52,371 bases of DNA from Bacteroidota bacterium (GTDB taxonomy: Bacteria > Bacteroidota > Bacteroidia > Flavobacteriales > Flavobacteriaceae). The translations under genes were made by a program, and so were the position numbers. The stretch covers positions 1-52,371 of the forward strand of contig CANIFM010000002.1 in assembly GCA_947466955.1 (NCBI GenBank). The letters are read 5' to 3'. The notes under the pieces are model-generated. The model searched no databases and was not told the origin of the DNA. It saw nothing but the letters and a program-made list of their open reading frames with translations. Shown piece by piece: positions 9,096-17,659 of the stretch (position 1 is its first letter; each line of letters begins with the position of its first letter).

Positions 9096-9722
9096 ATGAC
9101 TGATTTCAATGACAAGCAAATTCAAATCCTTCAAGTAGCCGAAACGCTATTTGCAGAGCACGGATTTGACGGGACATCAATCAGAACAATATCCAAAGAA
9201 GCCAAAATTAACATTGCAATGGTTTCCTATTACTTTGGATCTAAAGAAAAATTATTAGAAAGATTGATTTTCTTTAGAACGAACGATTTGAAATTGCAAT
9301 TGGAAAATGTTTCTAAAACAGAAGTATCACCATTAGAAAAAATTGAAAACTTCGTAGAACTTTATATTAATAAAATTGATGCCAACAGAAACTTGTATCA
9401 AATTCTACATTATGAAGTTTCATCGCAAAAACGAACCATCGATTTTAAAGCCTTTACAGAAATTAAAAAAAGCAATTTAGAAACCTTAAAAAGTATTATT
9501 GAAGAAGGACAAAATCAAAATATTTTTAAGAAAAACATCGCAATTCCCTTACTTACACCAACAATATTAGGAACGTATTTTCATTTCCATAGCAATAAAT
9601 CTTATTTCAAAGAAATTTTAAATTTGAAAACCGAATTAGAATATAATAATTATATCAAAACCGAATTAACAACGCACATTCAACAAACAATCAAATCACT
9701 TTTACTAAATGAAAGTCACTAA
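9096..9722 (+). CDS. TetR/AcrR family transcriptional regulator
   Basis: N-terminal HTH: AETLFAEHGFDGTSIRTISKEAKINIAMVSYYFGSKEKLL. Confidence 0.95.
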   Translation: MTDFNDKQIQILQVAETLFAEHGFDGTSIRTISKEAKINIAMVSYYFGSKEKLLERLIFFRTNDLKLQLENVSKTEVSPLEKIENFVELYINKIDANRNLYQILHYEVSSQKRTIDFKAFTEIKKSNLETLKSIIEEGQNQNIFKKNIAIPLLTPTILGTYFHFHSNKSYFKEILNLKTELEYNNYIKTELTTHIQQTIKSLLLNESH

Positions 9723-11040
9723 ATTATTGCTTATTGCAATGGTTTTCATTGGAATTCCATCGCTTAAAGCACAAGAAAAAACAGGTTTAACACTCAATGA
9801 AGCCATCAATATTGTACTTTCCAAAAGTAGCGAAGTTGCCTTGGCATCTGCAAAAGTGGAAACCAAAAAATACGAATCGGAATCGATAAAGAACAATAAA
9901 TATCCAGATTTGAGAGTTTCAGGTCAGTATTTACGCCTTACAAATGCCAATGTAAATTCTAATTTGAATTCCAATTCATCCAATCCGCCATCTTCACCAT
10001 TGGCAGTAAATCAATTGATGCTTGGGCAAATAAATTCCAACTTACCATTATTTTCAGGATTTAAATTACAAAATAGCATTAAAGCTTCAGAGAATTTATA
10101 CCAATCTGAAAAAGCAAAATTGGAACAAACCAAGGAAGCTGTTGCTATGGAAGTTGTCGAATATTACGCTAATTTATACCGTGCTCAAAAAGCCGTAAAC
10201 CTAATTACAGACAATTTAAAATCCGCAGAACAACGCGTATCGGATTTTACTGCATTAGAAAAAAACGGAATTATTGCTCGAAATGATTTGCTGAAAGCGC
10301 AATTGCAACAATCAAAAGTGCAATTATCATTGGACGAAGCCTATAAAAATGTATCAGTTTTGAATTATTATCTCATCACACTTTTAAAACTTCCTGAAGA
10401 CTACAAAATTGGAATTGACGAAAATCAATTTGCAAACAACCAACCGATAAATATTATCAAAAACGAGGAAATTGCATTGAAAAATAGAAAGGATTTGGAA
10501 GCCATTCATTTCATTGAAAAAGCAAGCGAAAACAATATCAAAATCGCAAAAAGCGCCTATTTCCCAACCGTAAATTTAACGGGTGGATTTATTTATTTAG
10601 ATTTAAAAAATGCCTTAACTGTTTCAAATGCTATGAATTTTGGTGTTGGAATTTCGTATGATGTTGCTAATATTTTCAAAAACAAATCCAACGTAAAAGC
10701 TGCAAAAAGTAGAGCATTAGAAGCATCGGAATCAGCCGCTATATTATCAGAAAAAATAAAAATTCAGGTGCAACAAGCCATTGAAAACTATAATTTGGCA
10801 TTGAAACAAAATCTGGTTTACGAACAAGCAATTGGGCAAGCAACAGAAAATTATAGAATTGTAAAAGATAAATACGACAACGGACTTTCAAACACCACCG
10901 ATTTACTAGAAGCCGATGTAGAACAACTGAATTCTAAAATAAATTATGCGTATTCAAGAGCGAATATTATGCTCAAATATTACGAAATGCAATCCGCTTC
11001 AGGGCAATTAACACAATCATTCCAACTTACAAAAAACTAA
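9709..11040 (+). CDS. TolC family outer membrane efflux protein
   Basis: Signal peptide; repeated coiled-coil pattern typical of OEP family (LTLNEAINIVLSKSSEV..., DKYDNGLSNTTDLLEADVEQLNSK). Confidence 0.92.
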   Translation: MKVTKLLLIAMVFIGIPSLKAQEKTGLTLNEAINIVLSKSSEVALASAKVETKKYESESIKNNKYPDLRVSGQYLRLTNANVNSNLNSNSSNPPSSPLAVNQLMLGQINSNLPLFSGFKLQNSIKASENLYQSEKAKLEQTKEAVAMEVVEYYANLYRAQKAVNLITDNLKSAEQRVSDFTALEKNGIIARNDLLKAQLQQSKVQLSLDEAYKNVSVLNYYLITLLKLPEDYKIGIDENQFANNQPINIIKNEEIALKNRKDLEAIHFIEKASENNIKIAKSAYFPTVNLTGGFIYLDLKNALTVSNAMNFGVGISYDVANIFKNKSNVKAAKSRALEASESAAILSEKIKIQVQQAIENYNLALKQNLVYEQAIGQATENYRIVKDKYDNGLSNTTDLLEADVEQLNSKINYAYSRANIMLKYYEMQSASGQLTQSFQLTKN

Positions 11041-11051
11041 TATTTCATACT

Positions 11052-12128
11052 ATGGAAAATCAAAAAAGCAACAAAAAAAACATCATTATAGCCGTATTAA
11101 TTCTATCGGCATTGAGTTACGGAATCTATAAATATGTGCATTCTCTTTCTCACGAAAGTACGGACGACGCACAAATTGAAAAAAATATGAACCCAATTAT
11201 CCCAAGAGTCATGGGATATATCACGAAAGTAAATATCAAAGACAACGATTATGTAAAAAAAGGCGATACCCTTTTCACCATCGATAACAATGATTATATC
11301 GTGAAATTAGAAGATGCAAAAGCCGCATTAATTGCAGCGCAAGGCAATTTTGAAGTTTCAAAAGCCGATGTTGGAAGTGCTTTAGCGAGTGTTTCTGTAT
11401 CGGATGCCAACGTGCAATCGGCGAGTGGAACTATCGAAACTGCAAAAATCAGATTGGGACGAACAACCAACGATTTTGAGCGTTACGAAAATTTATATAA
11501 AAATCATTCTATTACAAAACAACAATACGAGCAAGCTTTGGCGGCAAAACAAGAGGCAGAAAGTCAGTTGCGAATTTTGCAACAACAACAAAAAGCCAGT
11601 ACATTTCAGAAATCGGTAATAATTGCAAAATCGAATGTTTCAAATAAACAAACCGAAGTAGCTTCCGCAAATATTAAACGTGCCGAAGCAATGTTGGCAG
11701 CAGCCAAATTAAACTTAAGTTATACAGTTGTAACCGCAGCAATTGACGGTCAAGTTTCTAAAATTTCCATTCAACCGGGACAATTAGTGCAACCGGGGCA
11801 AGCATTATTTTACATTATCAACAATCAAGAAGCGTGGGTAATTGCCAATTTCAAAGAAACACAATTGGACAAAATGAAAATGGGACAAAAAGTAACCGTG
11901 AAAGTTGATGCCTATCCAGACACCGATTTTCAAGGGGAACTTACTTCCTTTTCACCAGCAACAGGTTCTAAATTTTCTTTACTTCCGCCTGATAATGCCA
12001 CTGGAAATTTCGTGAAAACCATTCAACGATTGCCAGTGAAAATTAGTTTGAATACTTCTAATGATCCTGAAAAAATTAAATTACTACGTCCGGGAATGAA
12101 TGTAAATGTGGATGTTCATTTGAACTAA
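11052..12128 (+). CDS. HlyD/EmrA family periplasmic adaptor
   Basis: N-terminal TM, ESTDDAQIEKNMNPIIPRVMGYITKVNIKDNDYVKKGDTLFTID, C-terminal AGQLVQPGQALF-type barrel. Confidence 0.93.
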   Translation: MENQKSNKKNIIIAVLILSALSYGIYKYVHSLSHESTDDAQIEKNMNPIIPRVMGYITKVNIKDNDYVKKGDTLFTIDNNDYIVKLEDAKAALIAAQGNFEVSKADVGSALASVSVSDANVQSASGTIETAKIRLGRTTNDFERYENLYKNHSITKQQYEQALAAKQEAESQLRILQQQQKASTFQKSVIIAKSNVSNKQTEVASANIKRAEAMLAAAKLNLSYTVVTAAIDGQVSKISIQPGQLVQPGQALFYIINNQEAWVIANFKETQLDKMKMGQKVTVKVDAYPDTDFQGELTSFSPATGSKFSLLPPDNATGNFVKTIQRLPVKISLNTSNDPEKIKLLRPGMNVNVDVHLN

Positions 12129-12163
12129 AAAAACGCCATTAAGTAGCATAACCAATAATAAAA

Positions 12164-13717
12164 ATGGTAGTAGAAGATCAAGATAGTTTAGTAGAATACG
12201 GTTTTAGAAGGGTAATTATCACAATTACAGCGGTGCTTTGTGCCTTGCTGGAAATCGTTGACACTACCATTGTAAACGTGGCTTTGAACAATATGCGAGG
12301 AAGTTTAGGGGCAACATTAACCGATGTCGCTTGGGTAATTACAGCTTATGCCATTGCCAATGTAATCATCATTCCAATGACCAGTTGGTTGTCGCAACAA
12401 TTTGGAAGACGGAATTATTTTGCTACTTCAATCATCATTTTTACCGTGGCTTCCTTTATGTGTGGAAACGCCACAAACATTTGGGAATTGGTCGCTTTTA
12501 GATTTATTCAAGGTTTAGGTGGCGGTGCGTTATTGGTTACTGCTCAAACCATTATCACCGAGAGTTACCCTATTGCTAAACGAGGAATGGCACAAGCTAT
12601 TTACGGAATGGGTGTTATTGTAGGCCCAACTTTGGGACCGCCATTGGGAGGTTATTTTGTAGATCATTTCTCTTGGCCGTATATTTTCTATATCAATATT
12701 CCCATTGGGATCATCGCTACATTTTTGACATTGGCTTTCGTGAGAAGTCCAAAATATGGCGAAAAACTAAAAGCGTCACAAGTCGATTGGTGGGGAATTG
12801 CATTTCTTGCCGCCTTCGTGGGTTCGCTACAATTTGTATTGGAACACGGGCAACAAGACGATTGGTTCAACGACCGAACAATTACACTTTTAACCGCAGT
12901 TTCTGCTTCTGGATTGATGCTTTTTATATGGCGAGAACTCACCTATAAACACCCAATTGTAAACCTCAGCGTATTGAAAAACACCAATCTTAGAGTCGGT
13001 GTAATAATGAGTTTTGTGTTAGGATTTGGGTTGTACAGTTCCACTTTCATCATACCAATTTACACGCAATCCGTTTTGGGATGGAGCGCATTAAACGCAG
13101 GATTAATTTTAATTCCGAGTTCCATAACCACAGGAATAATGATGCCAATGATAGGAAAAATGATACAACGCGGCGTTCCACAAGCCTATATGGTAGCCCT
13201 TGGATTCCTCGCATTTTTCGTATTTACCTATTGGATGCACAACGTAGTCACCCCAGACACAGGCGAAGAACACATTTTTTGGCCACTGATTTTGAGAGGC
13301 GTTGGATTGGGATTACTATTTGTACCCATAACCACATTATCCTTATCAACCTTGAAAGGGAAAGAAATTGGCGAAGGTGCTGCTTTCACAGGGATGATGC
13401 GACAATTAGGAGGTTCATTTGGAATCGCCATCATCACCACATTCATTGCCCGATTCAATCAAGAACACCGTGTAAATTTGGTTTCACACCTCGATAAAAC
13501 CAATTTTGCCGTTCAACAAAGAGTCCTACAATTACAACAAGGCTTTATGAACAAAGGCTTCAGCACCAACGAATCCCTAAACAGAGCCTACCAAGTTATG
13601 GATTATGGCGTGATGAAACAAAGCTCGGTACTGACTTTCGTTGACATTTTTTATTACTTAGGAATCTTGTTTTTGCTGTGCATCCCGTTTGTTTTACTCA
13701 TCAAAAAACGCAATTAG
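12164..13717 (+). CDS. DHA2 family MFS efflux transporter (EmrB-like)
   Basis: 517 aa, 14-TM MFS: LEIVDTTIVNVALNNMRGSL, TAYAIANVIIIPMTSWLSQQFGRR, GPTLGPPLGGYF. Confidence 0.95.
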   Translation: MVVEDQDSLVEYGFRRVIITITAVLCALLEIVDTTIVNVALNNMRGSLGATLTDVAWVITAYAIANVIIIPMTSWLSQQFGRRNYFATSIIIFTVASFMCGNATNIWELVAFRFIQGLGGGALLVTAQTIITESYPIAKRGMAQAIYGMGVIVGPTLGPPLGGYFVDHFSWPYIFYINIPIGIIATFLTLAFVRSPKYGEKLKASQVDWWGIAFLAAFVGSLQFVLEHGQQDDWFNDRTITLLTAVSASGLMLFIWRELTYKHPIVNLSVLKNTNLRVGVIMSFVLGFGLYSSTFIIPIYTQSVLGWSALNAGLILIPSSITTGIMMPMIGKMIQRGVPQAYMVALGFLAFFVFTYWMHNVVTPDTGEEHIFWPLILRGVGLGLLFVPITTLSLSTLKGKEIGEGAAFTGMMRQLGGSFGIAIITTFIARFNQEHRVNLVSHLDKTNFAVQQRVLQLQQGFMNKGFSTNESLNRAYQVMDYGVMKQSSVLTFVDIFYYLGILFLLCIPFVLLIKKRN

Positions 13718-13728
13718 TTTTTTTTTAT

Positions 13729-13862
13729 TTGGGTGCGCCCTCGTTTAGAACGATTTTAGTTACTACGCCATCTGTACTAAACGAGGTCGGGCTATTCGCT
13801 GCAATCTTTGCTGCACTTCGTTCCGCAAAGGATTTCCGCTGCTATCCCTCGCACGAAACCCT
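13729..13862 (+). repeat. Interspersed structured repeat, copy C
   Basis: TTGGGTGCGCC CTCGTTTAG...CTAAACGAGG TCGGGCTATTCGCTGCAATCTTTG-hairpin-CAAAGGATTTCCGCTGCTATCCCTCGC. Confidence 0.8.
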
Positions 13863-13963
13863 TCGATTTAAGAATTATGATTTATAGATTTTAGATTTTA
13901 GAATAACCGAATACACCTTTTCAAATAAAAAGTCATTTTGACGATTTGTAAGTATAATAACGT

Positions 13964-13971
13964 TACATTTG
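13964..13971 (+). promoter_or_regulatory. TAnnTTTG -7 element upstream of cassette sORF/protease
   Basis: TAcaTTTG with TTTG upstream at 13937-13940. Confidence 0.5.
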
Positions 13972-13993
13972 AAAATAAATAACGGAGGTTATT

Positions 13994-14053
13994 ATGGCAC
14001 AAAGCCAACCCTTTTTGGGTAGATTACAGCCATTTTATGGCTGGTATAAATGA
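13994..14053 (+). CDS. Candidate 19-aa sORF (MAQSQPFLGRLQPFYGWYK)
   Basis: ATG right after a GGAGG motif in the loop of AATAAC-GGAG-GTTATT; stop TGA abuts the cassette junction. Confidence 0.45.
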   Translation: MAQSQPFLGRLQPFYGWYK

Positions 14054-14067
14054 GTTGGCAGTAATGC
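14054..14067 (+). other. Left end of putative integron-type cassette (GTTGGCAGTAATGC)
   Basis: 13/14 complementary to GCACTACTGCCAAC at 15229-15242 at the other end of the two-gene unit. Confidence 0.6.
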
Positions 14068-14110
14068 TAACGCAGAATCGACAAATTCAAGAACTTAATC
14101 AATATAATAT

Positions 14111-14764
14111 ATGAACATACAAACTTTACATCAAAAAATTTATACAGTTGGGAGAATTACTCCAACTGGCGTAAAGCTATTAGGAACTTGTTTTTCATTG
14201 AATGAAAGAGGGCTTTTTGCTACAGCGTCACATGTAACAAATAATGATAATACTAATCTCGTAATTTTTATTACCAATAATACAGACTTGACAACTTATC
14301 AAGACACATCAAATAATAGTGGTCAGACTATTCCAGTTTCAATTTACAAAGTTGATCCAATACGAGATATTTGTATTTTGCAAGTTGAACAAAATGTTTT
14401 TTCAGATTTGGTAATTGGAGGAAGTGATGACACAAATGTTGGAGAAAATGTTGGAATAGTTGGGTTTCCACATTGTGTTAATGGTAGAAATGTTTTAACG
14501 TACCAAAACACTGAAATTGGCGCCAAAGTACTAATTGAATCATCAGGAATAAAGTCTAAACATTTAATATTAAATATTCAAACCCGACCTGGACAATCAG
14601 GAAGCCCAATATTTCGCTTGTCAGATTCGCGTGTAATTGGAATGATTATTGGCTCTTACGTCCCAAATTCTGGAGGAAGTATTTCATTGGGTGGAATCGA
14701 CCCTGAAACTCTTCACCAAACTACTCATGCTGTTTCAACGGAATATATAACCAAAATGTTATAA
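14111..14764 (+). CDS. Trypsin-like serine peptidase (S1/HtrA-like fold, no PDZ)
   Basis: Triad context: FATASHV (His), DPIRDICIL (Asp), TRPGQSGSPIF (Ser). Confidence 0.88.
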   Translation: MNIQTLHQKIYTVGRITPTGVKLLGTCFSLNERGLFATASHVTNNDNTNLVIFITNNTDLTTYQDTSNNSGQTIPVSIYKVDPIRDICILQVEQNVFSDLVIGGSDDTNVGENVGIVGFPHCVNGRNVLTYQNTEIGAKVLIESSGIKSKHLILNIQTRPGQSGSPIFRLSDSRVIGMIIGSYVPNSGGSISLGGIDPETLHQTTHAVSTEYITKML

Positions 14765-14766
14765 TT

Positions 14767-15228
14767 ATGGAAGAATTTGACACATTAATTAACGCAGACC
14801 AAGCTGAAATATTAGCTTCTTTAGATGGTTTCCAAGTCGAAATTCTTGAATCATTTCTCATGCAAACTAAAAATGATTATTTAGAAAGCGCAGATAAATG
14901 GTTAAACGCAACAACCGCAAATACTGCTCAATTTGGAGGAGAAACAGGAAAGGCAAAAATCTACAGAGAAAAGTTACTTGATGAGATTGAAAAGTTCTTT
15001 TGTGGCGATGAATCTTATGAAGACGACAGAAAAAAAATAAGTGAAAGTACAGAGAAAACTAAACAATATTTAATTGGAGTTTTATCATCAGCAATTGGTG
15101 CGACGATGGGAGTTGCAGGAACTTTTATAGCTCCGGTTATAGCCTTACTTATAATGAGTATGGGAAAAATGGGAGTTAATGCTTGGTGTGCAATGAGGGT
15201 TGAAATAAAGGCTAATCAGCAGACATAA
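14767..15228 (+). CDS. Small membrane protein with C-terminal hydrophobic Gly-rich segment, unknown function
   Basis: 2 bp after the protease stop; soluble helical N-terminus then YLIGVLSSAIGATMGVAGTFIAPVIALLIMSMG. Confidence 0.75.
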   Translation: MEEFDTLINADQAEILASLDGFQVEILESFLMQTKNDYLESADKWLNATTANTAQFGGETGKAKIYREKLLDEIEKFFCGDESYEDDRKKISESTEKTKQYLIGVLSSAIGATMGVAGTFIAPVIALLIMSMGKMGVNAWCAMRVEIKANQQT

Positions 15229-15371
15229 GCACTACTGCCAACACAGGTTTTGCGCTATTGCGGTTTTAAGGCTTAATTTAAAGTTTGTTTTATATCTTTG
15301 AAGTCAGTGCTTAACCGAAAATTTCGGCATCTTTAGTCCGCAACATCGCAAAGCCTGGGGACGTTAGGTGC
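15229..15371 (+). repeat. attC-like recombination site
   Basis: CTGCCAAC (R''-like), arm CAGGTTTTGCGCTATTGCGG, opposite arm CCGCAACATCGCAAAGCCTG (17/20 paired), then ACGTTAGGT (perfect GTTRRRY). Confidence 0.6.
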
Positions 15372-15422
15372 AAGCGTAACGCCTGTTCAGACATAAACTA
15401 AAGACGAAAATGCCAACGCTTC

Positions 15423-15486
15423 GCAAAATTAAAGTGGTGCAAGCCACTGCACAAGCCGACCCAAATTGCACCACATTTAATTTTGC
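15423..15486. repeat. Large imperfect inverted repeat (~20-bp arms)
   Basis: GCAAAATTAAAGTGGTGCAA / TTGCACCACATTTAATTTTGC around a 23-nt loop. Confidence 0.7.
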
Positions 15487-15650
15487 CCAACCACACCCAA
15501 TGACCACCCACCACCCTGACAAATTGTTGAGAAGTTTGACGACTTCTTTATAACGACTTTGGAAAATTCTTTTTATATTCGCTCGGTGAGTTTTCTTTAG
15601 CAAATGGAAATGAATTAAAATTCATTAAAAAAAAATAAAATAATAGTATT

Positions 15651-16238
15651 ATGAAAATTATCGTCACGAGTTTGTTTATTATTTCATGTTTATTTTTAAC
15701 AAGTTTTAAAAATCCTTCTAAAAATGCAAAGGTTGCAATTTCAACAAAATTAAGTATTGATAACGAAGAGGAAGAATTTGTAGAATTAATGAATGGTAAA
15801 ATCATTAAAGGCAAAGTATCTAAATGCAATGTATTTAAAACTAATAGTTTTAAAGCAAAGGGTTCTGGTGAGGTTGTTATTAATGATGTTAAATATGAAT
15901 ACAATGATGTTATGGCTGTTCAACACAAGAAAAATAGATATAAAAAAAATGCTGACGGAGAATTTGCCAAAAGAACTTATAAAAGTAAAATTAGTGTTTA
16001 CTATACATGGATAGATATTGGTGGTGGAGGCACAACTCGTAATTTTTATTATATACTAAAAGGTGATACTGGAACCTTAGTTGAAATGACTTACGGCAAT
16101 CTCAGAAATATGGTGAGTGATTGCCCTGCTGCTATTGCCGTATTTGATGAATATGACAAACTAACAGGTAGAGCCAAAATGGATAGAAGTATAAAGGTTC
16201 AATATGACTGTATTGATATGTATGATAAGTGTAAATAA
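15651..16238 (+). CDS. Exported protein of unknown function
   Basis: 195 aa with signal peptide (MKIIVTSLFIISCLFLTSF). Confidence 0.7.
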   Translation: MKIIVTSLFIISCLFLTSFKNPSKNAKVAISTKLSIDNEEEEFVELMNGKIIKGKVSKCNVFKTNSFKAKGSGEVVINDVKYEYNDVMAVQHKKNRYKKNADGEFAKRTYKSKISVYYTWIDIGGGGTTRNFYYILKGDTGTLVEMTYGNLRNMVSDCPAAIAVFDEYDKLTGRAKMDRSIKVQYDCIDMYDKCK

Positions 16239-16286
16239 ATTTAAATGCTATTAATTAAAAACAGTAATTAATATAAAAGTCCCCCC

Positions 16287-16316
16287 GCTAGCGCAAGCGT
16301 CACGCTTGTGCCCACA
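16287..16316. repeat. TAGCGC-hairpin-GTGCCC interspersed repeat
   Basis: GCTAGCGCAAGCGTCACGCTTGTGCCCACA; same flanks with a different stem at 17980-18006. Confidence 0.6.
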
Positions 16317-16379
16317 ATGAAATTTAAAAAAATCTATAAATAATTATCAGTTAGAAATTAAAAATAGTACATAATCCGA

Positions 16380-16757
16380 CTTATATTTATTGCAGTCTAA
16401 CTTGTATTTATTGCAGTCCAACTTATAAATCTAGCGGTCTGACTTATAAACCTAGCGGTCTGACTTGTAAACCTAGCGGTCTGACTTATAAACATAGCAG
16501 TCTGACTTGTAATTATGCTTCCTGCATTTGTAGTTATGCTTACTGCATTTGTTATTATGCTTCCTGCGTTTGTAATTATGCTTCCCGCATTTGTAATTAT
16601 GCTTCCTGCATTTGTAATTATGCTTCCTGCGTTTGTAATTATGCTTCCTGCGTTTTTAATTATGCTTCCTGCATTTGTAATTATGCTTCCTGCATTTGTA
16701 ATTATGCTTCCTGCATTTGTAATTATGCTTCCTGCATTTGTAATTATAACTTTTGCT
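16380..16757. repeat. 21-bp tandem repeat array, 17 units plus a degenerate one, two sub-types
   Basis: Units at exact 21-nt spacing: cttRtaaacctagcggtctga (x6) then tttgtaattatgcttcctgca (x11). Confidence 0.95.
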
Positions 16758-16875
16758 GTGCAAAGTTCCACGACTTCGTACACACAAAGACAAGAAAAAA
16801 ACGAATGATTTTAATAATAAAAATTAGCATCTGAAATAAATTCAGATTGACAAAAAAGGGCTTTTTGTTATGCAA

Positions 16876-16903
16876 CTCCGTCAGAGTTCAAAACTCTGAC
16901 GGA
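16876..16903. repeat. Palindromic repeat CTCCGTCAGAGTTNAAAACTCTGACGGA
   Basis: Second, longer copy at 17897-17929. Confidence 0.75.
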
Positions 16904-16991
16904 TTTAGAACATTGGTAAAAATGCTAAAAAAAATCGCAGAGAATCGAAACGTAATTTTTTTTATGTACTTTTGAGTAAATTAATAATTAT

Positions 16992-17291
16992 ATGAACCTA
17001 ATAGAAAATCATAATAAAGACATATTCGATTTATGCAAAACGCATAAAGTAAAATCTTTATATGCTTTTGGTTCTGTTTTAACTGATAAATTCAACAACG
17101 AAAGTGATGTTGATTTGATTGTTGATTTTGAAAATTTGGATGTTTTAGATTATGGAGATAACTATTATAACTTAAAGTTTTCACTTGAAAATATTTTAAA
17201 AAGAAATATTGATTTATTAGAAGAAAAAGCCATAAAAAATCCATATTTTAGAAAGACTTTAAACCAAAATAAAGTGTTGATTTATGGATGA
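16992..17291 (+). CDS. MntA-like nucleotidyltransferase domain antitoxin
   Basis: FGSVLTDKFNNESDVDLIVDF (GSx10DxD minimal nucleotidyltransferase motif). Confidence 0.88.
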   Translation: MNLIENHNKDIFDLCKTHKVKSLYAFGSVLTDKFNNESDVDLIVDFENLDVLDYGDNYYNLKFSLENILKRNIDLLEEKAIKNPYFRKTLNQNKVLIYG

Positions 17292-17623
17292 TACTATTAA
17301 AACTTGGCTTTATGATATTTTAAGTTCCATTAATGAAATCGAAAGTTACTTTATTGAAACACCTAAAATGTTTTGAAATTTATCAAAATGATTTAAAAAC
17401 TAAAAGAGCTGTTGAAAGAAACATCGAAATTATTGGAGAAGCAATGAGTCGAATTCGAAAAGAAAATAGTAAAATTGAAATTTCAAACTCAAGAAAAATT
17501 GTAGATGTAAGAAATAGAATAATTCACGGATATGATTCCGTTTCTGATGATGTAATTTGGGGAATTGTAATTAGAAATCTGCCAGTTTTACAAAAAGAAG
17601 TAGAAATTCTGTTGAACGAATAA
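17284..17623 (+). pseudogene. HepT-like HEPN (DUF86) RNase toxin with +1 frameshift
   Basis: MDDTIKTWLYDILSSINEIESYFIETPKMF* in frame 1 (stop 17374-17376), continuing +1 as EIYQNDLKTKRAVERNIEIIGEAMSRI...VRNRIIHGYDSV (HEPN RX4H motif). Confidence 0.8.
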
Positions 17624-17659
17624 AGCCAAACCGCTCGTATTTACAACATCTAGTTGCTC

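Noticed and set aside
13081-13497. 138-aa plus-strand ORF inside the MFS gene
   Set aside because: Out-of-frame shadow ORF; Arg/His/Ile-rich composition typical of alternate-frame translation.
13678-13887. 69-aa plus-strand ORF
   Set aside because: Overlaps the emrB-like 3' end and repeat copy C.
14767-15228. Bacterial gasdermin
   Set aside because: Protease adjacency is reminiscent, but the protein is short, predicted helical with a C-terminal membrane segment, and lacks the larger beta-rich pore domain expected.
16380-16757. CRISPR array or genuine repeat protein (ORFs 16397-16783 minus, 16515-16808 plus)
   Set aside because: No spacers; both strands are open simply because the period (21) is divisible by 3, and the ORFs have no start-region signals or non-repeat domain.
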